Shown piece after piece: positions 25,561-37,300 of a stretch of 64,000 nucleotides of DNA; position 1 is the first letter of the stretch, and the number at the start of each line of letters is the position of its first letter. The notes under the pieces are model-generated. The model was not told the DNA's origin. It made no database searches and saw only the letters and a program-made list of their open reading frames with translations. This DNA is from Chrysoporthe austroafricana (Eukaryota; Ascomycota; Sordariomycetes; Diaporthales; Cryphonectriaceae), in the NCBI GenBank assembly GCA_001051155.2, contig JYIP02000012.1:1-64000 (forward strand), read 5' to 3'. The position numbers and the translations under genes were made by a program.

Positions 25561-25979
25561 AATTCTTGCTTCGGAATACTTAAGCCAATTCGATTTAAAA
25601 GCATATTATATACTAGGAAAATCGAACGTTTTCGCAAATGCTATATTAAGATTACCGTTTATTTAAAAACTTATCGATAATAAGAGCGTTCTAAATAAGA
25701 TATAAGAAAACGAACTTATCCAAGTTCTCAATAAAATATCCATAAATAGCGAAATGAAAAGGCGTATTAAGAAAGAATACGAAAAATACCCTTTATAATC
25801 CAAAACAATCGAATAATTAAAAGACCCAAATAAAATTGCCCGATTACCTTTTATATTAGATTATAATAGCTTATTATTTCTTAAGAATTATTATAGGAAA
25901 TAATAATTATATATCCCGAATAAAATAGCATTGGATTTTATTAAAGAAGCTTATGATAGAAAATACTATTTCAGTATAA

Positions 25980-26700
25980 ACTGCATATAACACGATTTAA
26001 CGGATCGATTCGTTATCAGATATTGCTATGCCAAAATACGCAATTACATATCGATATATCGAGCTTGTAATAAGAACAAAAACGACTTATAGCAACCTTT
26101 AAAGAAAATATAGCCCATATTGTTTTTACTAATCCCATTCTATACTATTACTATGGACTTTATTATAGGATTACCGATAATACTATTTACAAATATTATA
26201 TAAGCTCTGGCTAAAATGCTATTCTTGGATATATTTCTTATAATTACGGATAAATATTCCAAAATTACGATTATTATACTAAGCAATACAGTATATATTG
26301 CAGCAAACTAAGCAACCCTTATCTTACGGATACTTTATATTATTAGCTAGAGAATATCCAAAAGGATTATCTTAAACAAAAACTCGAAATTCCTATCGGA
26401 ATTCTAGAAATATTTGTAAGAAGCTATCGGAACGAAACTTGCTTATTCTATTGCTTCGTATCCGCAAACGGACAGGCAATCTGAAATAAAAAACCGAATA
26501 ATTGAAATAGCAATTCGGCATTTCATAACCGCCTACCCTAATGCAAAATAAACTGAGATAATACCGGCATTATAGTTTAACTTGAATAATATATATAATT
26601 AAGTTATAAAATATTCAGTTAGCCAAATGCTATTCGGATTCAACTTATTATCGGGCTAGTAAATAAGGAATACAGTATTTCTAACAAAAGAAATCTTCTA
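25980..26700 (+). pseudogene. Integrase (DDE) domain, RIP-mutated
   Basis: Same frame as RT. A damaged zinc-binding region precedes FYTITMDFIIGLPI (about 26,137-26,178), whose Asp is the first of the DDE triad. Then come TDKYSKITIII and RIILNKNSKFLSEFW, where the second catalytic Asp is Asn (GAC to AAC). SYPQTDRQSEIKNRIIE follows, carrying the third acidic residue region, then SQMLFGFN. All are standard Ty3/Gypsy integrase blocks. Confidence 0.88.
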
Positions 26701-27039
26701 AGAAAAAGCTTAACTTTTTATTGCCGAAACGCAAATAATAGCCAAATTGCAATATAATAAGCATTATTGCCAGATAGTTTTCGAATTAAATAATTGGATA
26801 TATATTCGCTTGGGCTACGGGTATTTATTGCTAAATAACCCATTTCTGAAATTTTTATAATAAAGGATAAGACTTTTCTAAATTATTCGAAAAATAAGGA
26901 ACTTAGCATATAAATTAAAATTGGCTCCCCATATAAATATCTATTTAGTAATCTCAATAATATAATTAACGCTTGCAAACCTTCCTAAAACGGACCTTTA
27001 TAGATATAACCCTATATACCAAAACTTAATAAATATGCT

Positions 27040-27430
27040 AAAAGATCCGGATATCGAGAAATACTTGGAAGACTACCGATATTACGAGCTGGAAAGGATA
27101 ATTAGCCGCTATAAGCGAAAGTATAAATATAATTCGCGCAAAATTAAATACCTGGTAAAATAGATAAATTACCCTAGCCATTACAATATATAGATATTCT
27201 ATAATGCCCTGAACGCGGACGAAATAATATATAATTTCGAACAGAAATGCAAAACTATAGCCGAATTGCAGGAAAGAATAAAGCGAAAGCGGCTATTAGC
27301 AAAGAAAGTCCTTGAACCGGGAGATATTGTTATAATTGCCTTACGAAAACGAAGCAAGCCAAAGCGCAACTTACAAATAGAAAATGCATTAAAACAAGCT
27401 AGTCCATTTGTTCCAAGAAATCGAAAGAAC
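27040..27430 (+). pseudogene. C-terminal chromodomain of the integrase
   Basis: Still in the pol frame: YYELERIISRYKRKYKYN, then KIKYLVK*INYPSHYNI*IF and NADEIIYNF (27,080-27,260). This is the chromodomain signature, with YLVKW..YP..NTWE written as YLVK*..YP..NI*I because two TGG codons became TAG. In chromoviruses this module directs integration to methylated-histone chromatin. A basic tail (RKRSKPKR) follows before the frame closes near 27,430. Confidence 0.85.
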
Positions 27431-27559
27431 CCGTAACGTAATAAGCGCGCGTTAGAATAAAGATAATTGCTAAATAGGGCAAATGAATTTCTAGCGAATG
27501 CAAAAGGCTATTATTTCGTAAACTGCTAGTAAATTCACTTTATTTTCCTTTTCCTACTA

Positions 27560-29729
27560 GCGCGCTTATAACTATTATCCCTATTTACTTATTACAGCTA
27601 GCTGTATCGCCTTATTATTACTACCTTTCATTATATTTTTGAATATTATTTTTGGGCATTAAGCTAGCATTATTATTAATTTCGCTTTACTTTGCCAAAC
27701 TTCTGTAAATTCGCAAAGACCGTACTAATAAGGCTATTAATACTATTAAAACCAAAACGCATTACGCGATTATCAAGTCGTATCCTTCCGTAAATGCTTT
27801 GCTATAAAACCAAAACTAATAAAAAACGGGAAGTATTGCCTAAATTCACTTTGAATTCACTTATTATTCATAATCCTATCTTTATTCTATATACCCCATT
27901 AATAGCTTGTCGCATCCTATTTTTTACTATAATATCGAGAGATAATCGCTTACGAAATGGGCATAACCGTTATATTAAAGATAAAGCTAGATAAATAATA
28001 CCAAGCAATTGCAACAACTTTACTAAAGAAAAAATAAACGCTATACGCTACGCAGCCAATATAGCAGAAGTCGTTATAATCTATAAATATAATTATAATA
28101 TAGCCCTTGCTACTTGGAAGAAAATAGCCAAGAATATTAAGCTAATTTTAGCCAAGCTTAAAGCTTTCGAGCTTATTATACCGATCGCTAATCTAAACCT
28201 ATTTGCTATAATAGAACGAAACTTTATAATGCTAGCCAAACGCTATTGAATTATAGACAATACTATCGACCTAACCGAAAACGATTTACCGAATATAGCT
28301 AATTTATTAGCTATATTAAGCAAAGCTTCCCGAGCTAATATCAATAATACTCTGCCCTTGCAAGCTACGCCTCGCGCTATTCCCGCTTTATCTATCAAAC
28401 ATAATCCCAAATCCAAAGCTATTAAGGCCGAAATCGCAATATATTACTATACGCTAGCCCTCTATATATTCAAGGAATATATATGCTATAATTTCACTTA
28501 AAGAAGCAATTTTGGCATTAACCGTTTTTACGTTATTAACGGTTTCGCTATTTATAATAATATTAAGTTCGGCATTATCGGAATCTACGATAATTATATC
28601 CAGTATTTCTTCCTTTTTACTATAAGAGAATATATATACGAATTCGTTATTTAGTTCCGCAACCTTAATCCTATTATCTTATCCAACCGATCGGGCTTAT
28701 ATTTTATTATAAATTAAATCTTCCGTTTCGAATACAATTTCAAGGCTATTAAGATCGTTTTTACCAAAAATAATATGGATTATAATTTTAATGCTACTTT
28801 TCAGAAATAAGCTAACGAAAATAAGGATTACTTTAGCATTGCCCGGTCCTTATAATGCCAAAATCGCATAATAAGCTTCAAGTCTTATATCTAAGCGCAT
28901 AGGCTAGTTAAGACCTTGCAGCTTGATATTTATAACCATACCGACTTTTGCAACTATATCGGAAAAGAAAAACTATTTGCTATATTCTTTCGCAACTTAT
29001 TAAACTTTAAAGCTATTGCTAAAACCTGGGAAATTACCCCTAATTAATAAATATAGCTATTATTTATCGATATAATATTATTAGCAGCATATAATACTGC
29101 TTTCTTCTAATAATTTATAGATTTAGCTACTTATATTGAAAATTAGCTATAATATCGCTATATAACGACTATATACGGCTATCGGCTTTGCATGCCAATA
29201 TATCCTATCGTAATTTCATTTTACATTTACTATTATTATACTTACTTAATACTCTATTATCTGAAAGCCATACTTTCTACTAATATCCATAAGCAATTTT
29301 AATTTTTAGTTATATCTATACCAAATATTTCGGCAATAAATACAACTAAGCATTACCGAAATATACTTGAATATCGGCTAGCCTTATTATATATAAGTAT
29401 TATACATATCCATTTACCCTAAGCATAAACCGATTATAGTAAAGGATCAATTCTAAGCCCCTAGCATAAATAGGTTTTCTTTTAATCCCCGGCATAAGCA
29501 TATTTATTATTCAAATCCCTGGCATAAGCACGTTTACTTATTAGGACTCTAGCACGAATCGGCTTTATAAAACGATTATTATTTCCTATATAATTTCTTT
29601 TGTCTAATAGTACTGTCGTGCTTTTCTTTGCTATATAACCCAGAGTCCTATTATATCATACTACCGCTACCCAAGACGTCTCTGACAGTTAGCTTCCTTT
29701 ATGGATAAAGGTCATAAAGGGCTGGCAAT
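27560..29729 (+). pseudogene. Extra about 2.2-kb region downstream of pol
   Basis: Between the chromodomain and the right LTR lies about 2.2 kb that most chromoviruses lack. It keeps a fairly long plus-strand reading (about 28,020-28,500) containing KINAIRYAANIAEVVI, ALATWKKIAKNIKLILAK and TLPLQATPRAIPALS, with few stops and more C than the pol part. I recognise no family. Near 29,440-29,590 a CCC(T/G)GGCATAAGCA-like motif repeats about four times before the LTR. Confidence 0.45.
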
Positions 29730-29936
29730 TGATAGCAAAACCCATAAACGAAATGAATTCGTAATGGATTCGCCTAATAAATCTATAATAAATCCCCTAA
29801 TGAATACGCAGTGAATTTACCAAGTGAATGCCATACCCTTACCGGGAGGCCTATATAATGCCCTGATAAGCTTTAGCGTAATTCACTTTCTTGGAAGAAT
29901 TATGCTTTATAATATATTTCAGTACGTTTACTATTA
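29730..29936 (+). repeat. 3' LTR (207 bp)
   Basis: Same length as the 5' LTR and aligned throughout without gaps. It keeps more C/G (for example CCCTTACCGGGAGGCC versus CCTTTACCGGGAAGCC). A purine-rich AAAGGTCATAAAGGG stretch just upstream is the candidate polypurine tract. Confidence 0.9.
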
Positions 29937-29949
29937 AATATATTTGCTA

Positions 29950-30215
29950 TCGGTTTTATTAGTTTAAAACTAAATAAATTGAATATATAAAAATAAAATA
30001 TCTATTAAATAAATTATTATAACTTTCCAGTTATAAATTTAAGTATTATTTCCTTTATAAAGTAATAGCTTTATAATTTATAAATATTTGCATTTAAAAA
30101 ACTTTTTAATCGTTTCGTTATTATTAAAAATTATATTTAGCACTGTATTTGGTAATATAAACCCTTTAATATTGCAAGTATTTTAAAATATTATAGCAGA
30201 GTTTATAATACTTTA
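29950..30215 (-). repeat. R3 repeat, copy 4 (reverse)
   Basis: The reverse complement shows GTGCTAAATATAATTTTTAATAA, a TATAATAATTTATTTAATAGATA block and other R3 landmarks in the same order as 19,243-19,580. It lies 14 bases right of the chromovirus, opposite in orientation to the R3 copy on the left side. Confidence 0.5.
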
Positions 30216-30746
30216 ATTGCTTATTTATTTAATCGGTAAATATTTATTATATTCGGCAGAAAAATATAATAATTTGCTATTTCAAAAATTCTTTGCTGCT
30301 ATGCTTATCTTTCGTAATACTGCTCTGCTATTTTATTTCGAATTATTTGCTAGCTTGCTAATTCGGAAATAGCTATTAATAATATATTTATATTTATTAA
30401 AAGATTAAAAAAATAGCTTTATAAGCAAACGGATAGCTATTTATATAAGGATTAATTTATTCGTACAAAATGCAATAGTAATTTCGTATTTTATTATATT
30501 GCTAATTAATAAAATAGCATTTTTAGCAAATAAAGTTATTTATTTAAATATTATTAAGAAATAAAATAAAATTGCTTAATAAATCTGAAAATCGGAAATT
30601 TTATAAGTTTTATTATATACAATAAATATTAAATAAGCTTTAAATAATACGAGCGATAAATTATTACTATTTATTTAGTATTTAATAATATAAAATAATT
30701 AAATATATTAAAATTTTATTTGCTAAAATGCTAAAATAGCATTCTT
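30216..30746. repeat. R2 repeat, 3' part, copy 4
   Basis: Matches the last about 530 bases of R2 (from the GGTAAATATTTATTATATTCGGC block, equivalent to 11,160) and leads into R1 copy E. Confidence 0.75.
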
Positions 30747-31291
30747 TATATAATATATAATTGAAAATAAAAAATAAATAAATAAATTTAATTAGCTATA
30801 TTTGAAATAAATATTTATAATATATAAAAAGAAAAATTTAAAAAAATAACAAATTTTAACTTTTTCTCTTATTTATTTTATTAATTTATCTTTCAATTAA
30901 AAATACGAATAAGTTAAAAATAATATAGAAAATTCTTTAATCTATTAATTATTTAATTAAAATTCCGAATTAAAATTAATATAAAACCTATTTCGTTTTA
31001 ATTAATTATTTCAAAAAATAAAGCTTGCTCTATTAATTTTCTAAATAAAAACTTAAGGTTTGCAATTGCAATACTTTTAAACGTTATTTAATTCTTATAT
31101 TTAAATATATTATAGACTATATTGGATAAATAAGAGATCGAATTGAAGCAATACAAATACCTTGAAAAACGGGTTAAGTATAGTTTATACAATTTCAAAA
31201 CGATCCTTTACCCCCGGTTTTTACTAGCGCTAAATTTTTGCCCATATAATAAAACTATCCTCTACCTTGAAAATACTTCTACTTAAAGATA
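30747..31291 (+). repeat. R1 terminal repeat, copy E
   Basis: The last R1 copy. Its end, ACTTAAAGATA at 31,291, is the exact right border of the AT-rich block; GC-balanced HET sequence follows with no spacer. Confidence 0.8.
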
Positions 31292-33118
31292 AGTAGCGAA
31301 TTGCGCCGTACGCGTATTAATGCTTTCCACTAGCGCCGATATATAGCGGTTTCCTATACCTAAGTTGCTTCTGAGTATAAAAACGAAGCAGCTAAGTATT
31401 ATAACGTCGAGGAATGGGACAACTACTATACCAGACCTTCGGAAGTCCGAGACTGCATCTTGGATTACGCCTTCCACTATATAAATTACATTCGCATTAA
31501 GCTCTCCTCGATCGACCGAATTTGCATTTATCAAGATATATGCAAACCTGCTTCTTGCACCCGCTACCCTTAATGCATCCAGAACCGAAAAGCTATCCAG
31601 ACTATAGACTTTGTCTATTATTGTAGCAAGCACCTTATCGCATTGCTAGGCCGTTTACTGCGGGACGAAGCTAAGCTGCATATTCTAGAATAAGTTCTCT
31701 CAGAGAGACTTATCCAAGACGGATCCGAACCTCGGCTCTCGGCGAAAATTATATTTGACGAGGCGAGAGAAGCGCTGCGGATGTTCCATAAAGTCACGCA
31801 GGACAAATAGTAGGGCCGCGCCTGGACTTTTCAGGAGAATTACTGTAGTACAATGCGGATGCAGCTATTGATCCGATACTATCTTTTACTAGAGGCTGTA
31901 AAGTTGCGTACCCAGGTATTTGGCGAGATACCTGGCAAGCAATATATACAATCCGTTGCCTTTTCAATACAAGCGATACGTCTATGCGTAATATTCCGCC
32001 GCGCAAATGGCCTAATACTGCCGGAAGATGAAAGCTTAATCCAGGAAATGCTGCAAGCGGCTGAGAGGTATGCGCTTATGCTAAGCGATTCGAATATTGT
32101 TCTTCTCCATGAGAAGTAACCCGGCCAGCTCGAGCGCATCGACATCGGCATGCTAGACGGCCTTGTCTACGGGTTTCACAAAGACGAAAAAGACACTGAA
32201 AGGATCGATAGCTCTTATGTCTGGGAGATTTCCACACTCCCGGGTAGTGGGGTATAGCTTCAGAATCACCTTACGGCGGATTACCAGACCAAATTAATCC
32301 CGGGTGAGCTATATATATATATATATCACTTGCTCCGGCCCAGGGGTGAGATCAATTTATGGGACTGGGGGGCGACGCAAGAGTATGCGGGTACTGAATT
32401 GAAATCTCGTGCGCTATGTAGTAATAAGAGTCTACTGGCTCTTATCCTTCTTCCAGCAGCCGGGATCACTTTCAAGGCTGTTGAAGCAGACGAGCCATTT
32501 CCTGAGCGTTTAAAATATATTAGAGGCGGGGGTTCTCATGTTACTTACGATATTATTGCTAATGTAATAGAGCAAAATTGGAGATATGCGCAGGAGCGTT
32601 TCCGGGTAGCTATGAACCGCGTATCACCGAAGCCTATAACACCACAACAGAGAGTGCAAGTAGTACCTACCGCTATATATACATACGTCCGTTAAGCCGA
32701 TTCAGACATAGATACTAATTGTCAAAGCGCGGCCGCACCAGTATTAGATATCGAGATCATACAAGCAGCACCCCGCAAAGGCTTCGAGGCCGAGATAACA
32801 GTGAAGGTCACCTACCGAGTCGCGAGTAGGGCCGATCCACTGGTGCCGCTGTCACTTCTACGGCTAGCAGGAGAGAAGATGGGTAGAGCAAGAAGACGAT
32901 CGCCTACGCTTTTACGCTAGATGTTCTCCGATGAAAGTTTCCATGTGAAAGTAGGCGAGCACGAGAGGTTTGTAAGCTTTCGGCCCGGCGAGTCGTGGGA
33001 GAATAAAACTTACTACTGGAATGTCTTTCCGGATGATTTGAAGCACGGAGATCGGTTCAAAGTTGTCTTCAAGGGAACTACTATCGACTGGTGGGACTGG
33101 GTGGAGAAGCAAGGCTAG
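31292..33118 (+). pseudogene. HET-domain pseudogene, 5'-truncated, stop-riddled
   Basis: HET proteins trigger the cell-death reaction after fusion of incompatible hyphae. One frame runs from the first base after R1 copy E to 33,118 without frameshift. It holds YIAVSYT*VASEY (the Y.ALSYTWG block), SSIDRICIYQ (LWID.ICI.Q) and K**GRAWTFQENY (RWW.R.WTFQE), the three hallmark HET motifs. The C-terminal part reads FEAEITVKVTYRVASRADP and ends in WWDWVEKQG. About ten in-frame stops (near 31,331, 31,361, 31,571, 31,691, 31,808, 31,811, 32,117, 32,255, 32,693 and 32,918) fit CAA, CAG, CGA or TGG hit by C-to-T/G-to-A change. Sequence upstream of the HET core is replaced by the repeat, so the 5' end is missing. 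Non-functional. Confidence 0.88.
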
Positions 33119-33499
33119 TAAGCAGCTCTATGCACTATCTCTGCAACCTCGTCCATATAACCTCGGTGCGAGTAGCCTCTTCCATTTGCGAGGCTACACT
33201 GACACTCCTTCCTCGCCTTGTGCCAAGACAATGGTCACTTTGCCTGATGCGTTTGCTGGAAGTGTGCAACAGCCCCCTGATAACGATGGCCGGTCGAAGA
33301 TTGTGGTTCCCGCAACAATATTGGGGAGTTCACCTGGGAGCCAGAGCGCGCTATATAAGTTTCAAGCATCAGTAATAAGCTCTTCGCAAGAAGACTTGTA
33401 GCGCTAGTCGCAACGCGCTGGTGTTTATATCCTTCTGGGCTGAGGCGTATTTGACAATGTTTCCTTTTTGTAGCATGACTTAGAAGGAAGACCTATCAG
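33119..33499. other. Intergenic, no gene seen
   Basis: GC-balanced sequence between the HET pseudogene and a small minus-strand ORF. Overlapping short open frames exist in two plus frames but resemble nothing known. Confidence 0.5.
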
Positions 33500-33754
33500 T
33501 TAAGTTGCACGGTTCTGTTCTTTACCGGTTTGACATGGATCGATACAGATTTGTTCAGGGTTCCTCTTGCGGCTCTCTAAAATCCGTACCAGATTGCAGT
33601 AGTAGGAGCTCTTTTTATCTTCATTAATCCAAGACAAGGGCTTTGTTTTGATAATTTCATCGTCCTTATCGACGAGAATATTTTCCATTTGCTCTAAATC
33701 GCAACTCGAGAAGCGACTATTTCCAATGGAAGAGTGATCGTGGGTAAAAGACAT
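33500..33754 (-). CDS. Possible small hypothetical protein, about 84 aa
   Basis: An ATG at 33,754 in good context follows a pyrimidine- and CA-rich stretch typical of a fungal leader. The product is hydrophilic (MSFTHDHSSIGNSRFS..., middle DKDDEIIKTKPLSWINEDK), with no signal peptide or membrane segment. The frame is open a further 37 codons upstream. No family recognised; it may be a fragment or chance frame. Confidence 0.3.
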   Translation of the reverse strand: MSFTHDHSSIGNSRFSSCDLEQMENILVDKDDEIIKTKPLSWINEDKKSSYYCNLVRILESRKRNPEQICIDPCQTGKEQNRAT

Positions 33755-34290
33755 AGTGTTAGTGTGAGGTAAGGAAAATATAGAGAGAGCGCAGCGAGAA
33801 ATAAGCCGGAGAAAGCTGGAGAGAACGGGACAAAGTGAGAAAGCGCAGGACCTGATGGTCAACAAGAGATCAGCTTGAAGGAAAGTCTAATAGACCTCCT
33901 GTATTCGCATTAGGGCCTGCTCACCCTTATAAGCAGGTTTTTCCCTTCTAGCATCAGCCGCATCATGTCTGGTTCAAAAAAGTACGGAGAGATACTCGTT
34001 GTTGTGAATTACATTCACCGTTTACCGTTTGCTGCTCCCCGTTTCCCACCTATACTTTTTATGATTTCAGGTACTTTTTCTCGACAATATTAGAAAGTTG
34101 CACAATGAAAATGATTATCGGTAAAAGAACTCTTTATTAAATAGACAATAATAAATATAAATATATCGGACTCAAAGGTTAAGTATATAATCATTACAAT
34201 TGGATCCGGATTGATGTATTTCTGTCTCTATTGAATCGGCCTGTTCTTGTAGCCTGTCCGTCCTCAAGTCATAACCACCCTTTTCACTTA
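33755..34290. other. Intergenic, no gene seen
   Basis: Contains the presumptive leader of the small ORF and the 3' flank of the four-domain gene. A short AT-rich stretch lies at about 34,120-34,200. Nothing else recognised. Confidence 0.5.
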
Positions 34291-34307
34291 CTAAACACTA
34301 CTAAAAA

Positions 34308-37300
34308 CTAAAAGACTCTGAATATTAACCCTTCCAAACCCCTGCCGTCGCAACAGCTCCCTACCCGGTGGACCGGAAACTCCGCCACAACCATAACATT
34401 TACCTGCTCCAAGCCCACCCCCGCCTCACCCAACAACCTTAGCACCGCACAAAGCGTCTTCCCTGTAGCAAGCACATCATCCACCACTACCACTGACCCA
34501 CCCTTACGAATCACACCCAACTCCATCTCCATCCTCTTCCCGCCCTCACCTCCACCAACTACACCTGAGATATGCGACGTCTCCTTGGCCACTTTAATCG
34601 TTGGCGGCGGCAACTTGCCTGCCTCACGGATCAGCGCCAGGGGTACATCCACTCGCGCCGCCAGTGTAGAGGCATAGACAAAACCGCCAGCCTCGATACA
34701 CGCTATTGTGGAGATTTGAGCCCAGTCGCCGGTGAAGTGGGTTTGCAGGAGGGATGAACAGAGGTCTAGCCCGCCTGGTTGCTGGGCGACGTTGAGGATA
34801 TGGCGGAATTCGATACCATGCCGGGGGAAGTCAGGGATTGGGCGGGCCATGGCAGCTAAGTGTTGGAGGGATGGTTGAAGGAGGGGAAGGAGACGGGATG
34901 CCGCAAAGATTTTGGCGGAAGACTGTCCGCGAGTATTGTTGAGGAAAGTGAGGCTGGGGTGATGGTCCAAGGCACTGCTGCTGTCCTTGTCGTCCTTGCC
35001 GTAGCCCCCCCGGCGGACTAGTCGCGTCTCTTGGCTTGCTTCGATGCGAACTTCGAGAAGTCTACTATCTGGCACCAAATGCGACAAAGCCGCAACAGGC
35101 GCCTCATCTCTCATGCCCGTAATGAGCAGCACATCCACATCTGCGGCGCCATAAACGACATTCAGAAAATGTTCCACTGGCAGTCTAGGCCGTTCCTGTA
35201 TCTGATGCTTGAAGAAAGTCGTTAGTGCCGGTCGGTGTTGTTCTTTGTAGGCTCGGTCCCATAATAGACGGTTCAAGTCGGCGCCAGTATCTGCCGCGTA
35301 TTCGCGCTTAGTCTCTTCGCTAATGCTGACTGTACGTGCTGTGAGGCTTTCGTTAGCGAAAACAGATACCCAAACGTCGGCGCAATAGTCCTTGCCGGCG
35401 CCGCTTTCGCCTGTGATAAGGGTGATAAGCTTCGGTTCCATCGGCGCTCTCGGGAGTGGGCAGGCGTAAGCCAGCACATTGCGAGGGTCCAGGCTGTGTT
35501 TGAGACGGACCAGGCGGGCGAGATTCGGTCCAAACGCCTTGGCCGCCAGCGCGACGTCTCGGGGATCTGGCCCGAGGTCAGCGCTGTAGGCCCCGTTGCT
35601 CAAGGGCAATAACTTCCCGGCGACCTTGTAGACCCAGCTTACGGCAGCTGCAGCGGCTTCGCTTCCATCTTGATTGCGAGGCCAGACACCAGTTATTACG
35701 CAGGCAAAGTCCCAGTCTCGATAGCTGAAGGCGGTGGAATTTGCTGCCACGTCGTTGACCGCTCCGCCGCCTTGTAGCAGATGGAGATAGCAGAGTGGAG
35801 TGGGACGCATCTCAATAGCCTCCACCAAGATGTCTACGATGATGGCTTCTCCGATATTTTTCAGAAACAAGCATCGCTTGAAGGAGGACGTCTTTTGGCC
35901 GCCATGCCCGCCGTGCATTCCGGATATATATACCTCGGTCTCGAATATACCGACGCCGTCCATAGCCTTGAAGCTAGATTGAGGTCCTAAAATTGTAGAT
36001 ATCGGTGTGGGCGTTGGTATTTCCAAATTGGTTCCAGTTGCGGATGATTCAAACATGGTTATGCCAAGATGTAGCCGGTTGTTGTCCCAGTAGAGGTACG
36101 CATCTGCAGAACAGTTCCGGGGTAGATCTCTGGCGACAGATCTGTCAAACTCGCCGAGCTTGAGCCGCGCCTCGGGCCTGTCGCTCAATGGGACAACCCA
36201 GTTCCGAACCGAATATGTTGGAGCCGCATAAGTCTTGAAGGTAACACTGACCACGATGCCAAAATTTGTCCCGGCGCCCTTTATGGCCCATAACAGACTG
36301 TTGTCATTCAGGCGCACGGCACCAGCCGGCCGATATTGGCTTGGCACACGGCCAACGCTGAGAACCTCTCCAGAATCGACGCTGACCACTACGGCACCAA
36401 CAATAGCATCGCACGCAAGTCCGTACAACCTAGCCAGATGCCCGATACCGCCTTGTAACCACAGCCCCGCGCCAACGCTTGGGCGAGCCCCCAGGGGCAC
36501 CGTGAGACCCACTGCCATAGTTTTGCGGACGATATCCCCCGTCTTGCAGCCGGCCTCGGCGACGACTAGGGAACCAGAATTGAAACCCTCCACAGCCGTG
36601 AGAATATGCACTTGATCAAAGGCACCCATGTCAACCGCGACGACATTAGGCCAGAGACAATGGTCGCTATGACCTCCGCCGACAACAGTCAGCCCGACAC
36701 CGTGCCTCAGTGCCCATTGGACGCACTCTTGGACTTGTCGGACCTCTTTTGGCTTCACAATCGCGGTAGGACGGTAGAGGCGAGCCTGACTATTCTTAAC
36801 CATCTTATCACCATTCACCAATTGTGCCTCCACTGTTAGCTGTGGCAACGCGGTCGCATGTCGGGTGAAGGCCGCCATGACGTGGGGCACGCTGAATAGG
36901 AGATGGTCTCGATGGGCTGCCTCAGAACGGCCCAAGGCACGGCACACGTTGCGCCACTCGGCTCGAATAGCCTCGTCCTGCGTATCAAAACCCGCGATAA
37001 AACGGGTAAGGCAGTCCCGTGTCTCGTCGTCATTTGCCACGGAAACGACACCAGTAGGGAAAAAAGCCGTTCGATGGCACACTAAACCGTCGAGGTGCAG
37101 ATCGTCTCTATGGAAAACCACCACCAATCCGTCTCTCGGTTGCTCAACAAGCATTGCTAGCGCCCGTTGGATGAATCTGTATTTGGGATTCATGCCGTAC
37201 ATACTGTGGCAGAAAAGGATGACATCGTATTTCTCCTTGTCATCACTCGTACCGCATGCTGTGTTGCTGTCGAGAGCGAATGGAAATCCACGGATGTCGG

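Larger units (their letters stand above)
19823..29936 (+). mobile_element. Ty3/Gypsy chromovirus, structurally complete, RIP-inactivated
   Basis: Two 207-bp LTRs (19,823-20,029 and 29,730-29,936) bound a 10.1-kb element. The 5 bases before the left LTR and after the right LTR are both AATAT, a target-site duplication. The plus strand holds, in order, a gag-like stretch, aspartic protease, reverse transcriptase, RNase H, integrase and chromodomain; RT to chromodomain stay in one frame, interrupted only by stops. The order RT-RH-IN-chromodomain identifies a chromovirus. Stops sit where CAA, CAG or TGG are expected, and the RT catalytic Asp pair reads Asn-Asn, all explained by C-to-T/G-to-A change. 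At 10.1 kb it is long for the group because of about 2.2 kb between pol and the right LTR. The element cannot be active. Confidence 0.93.
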
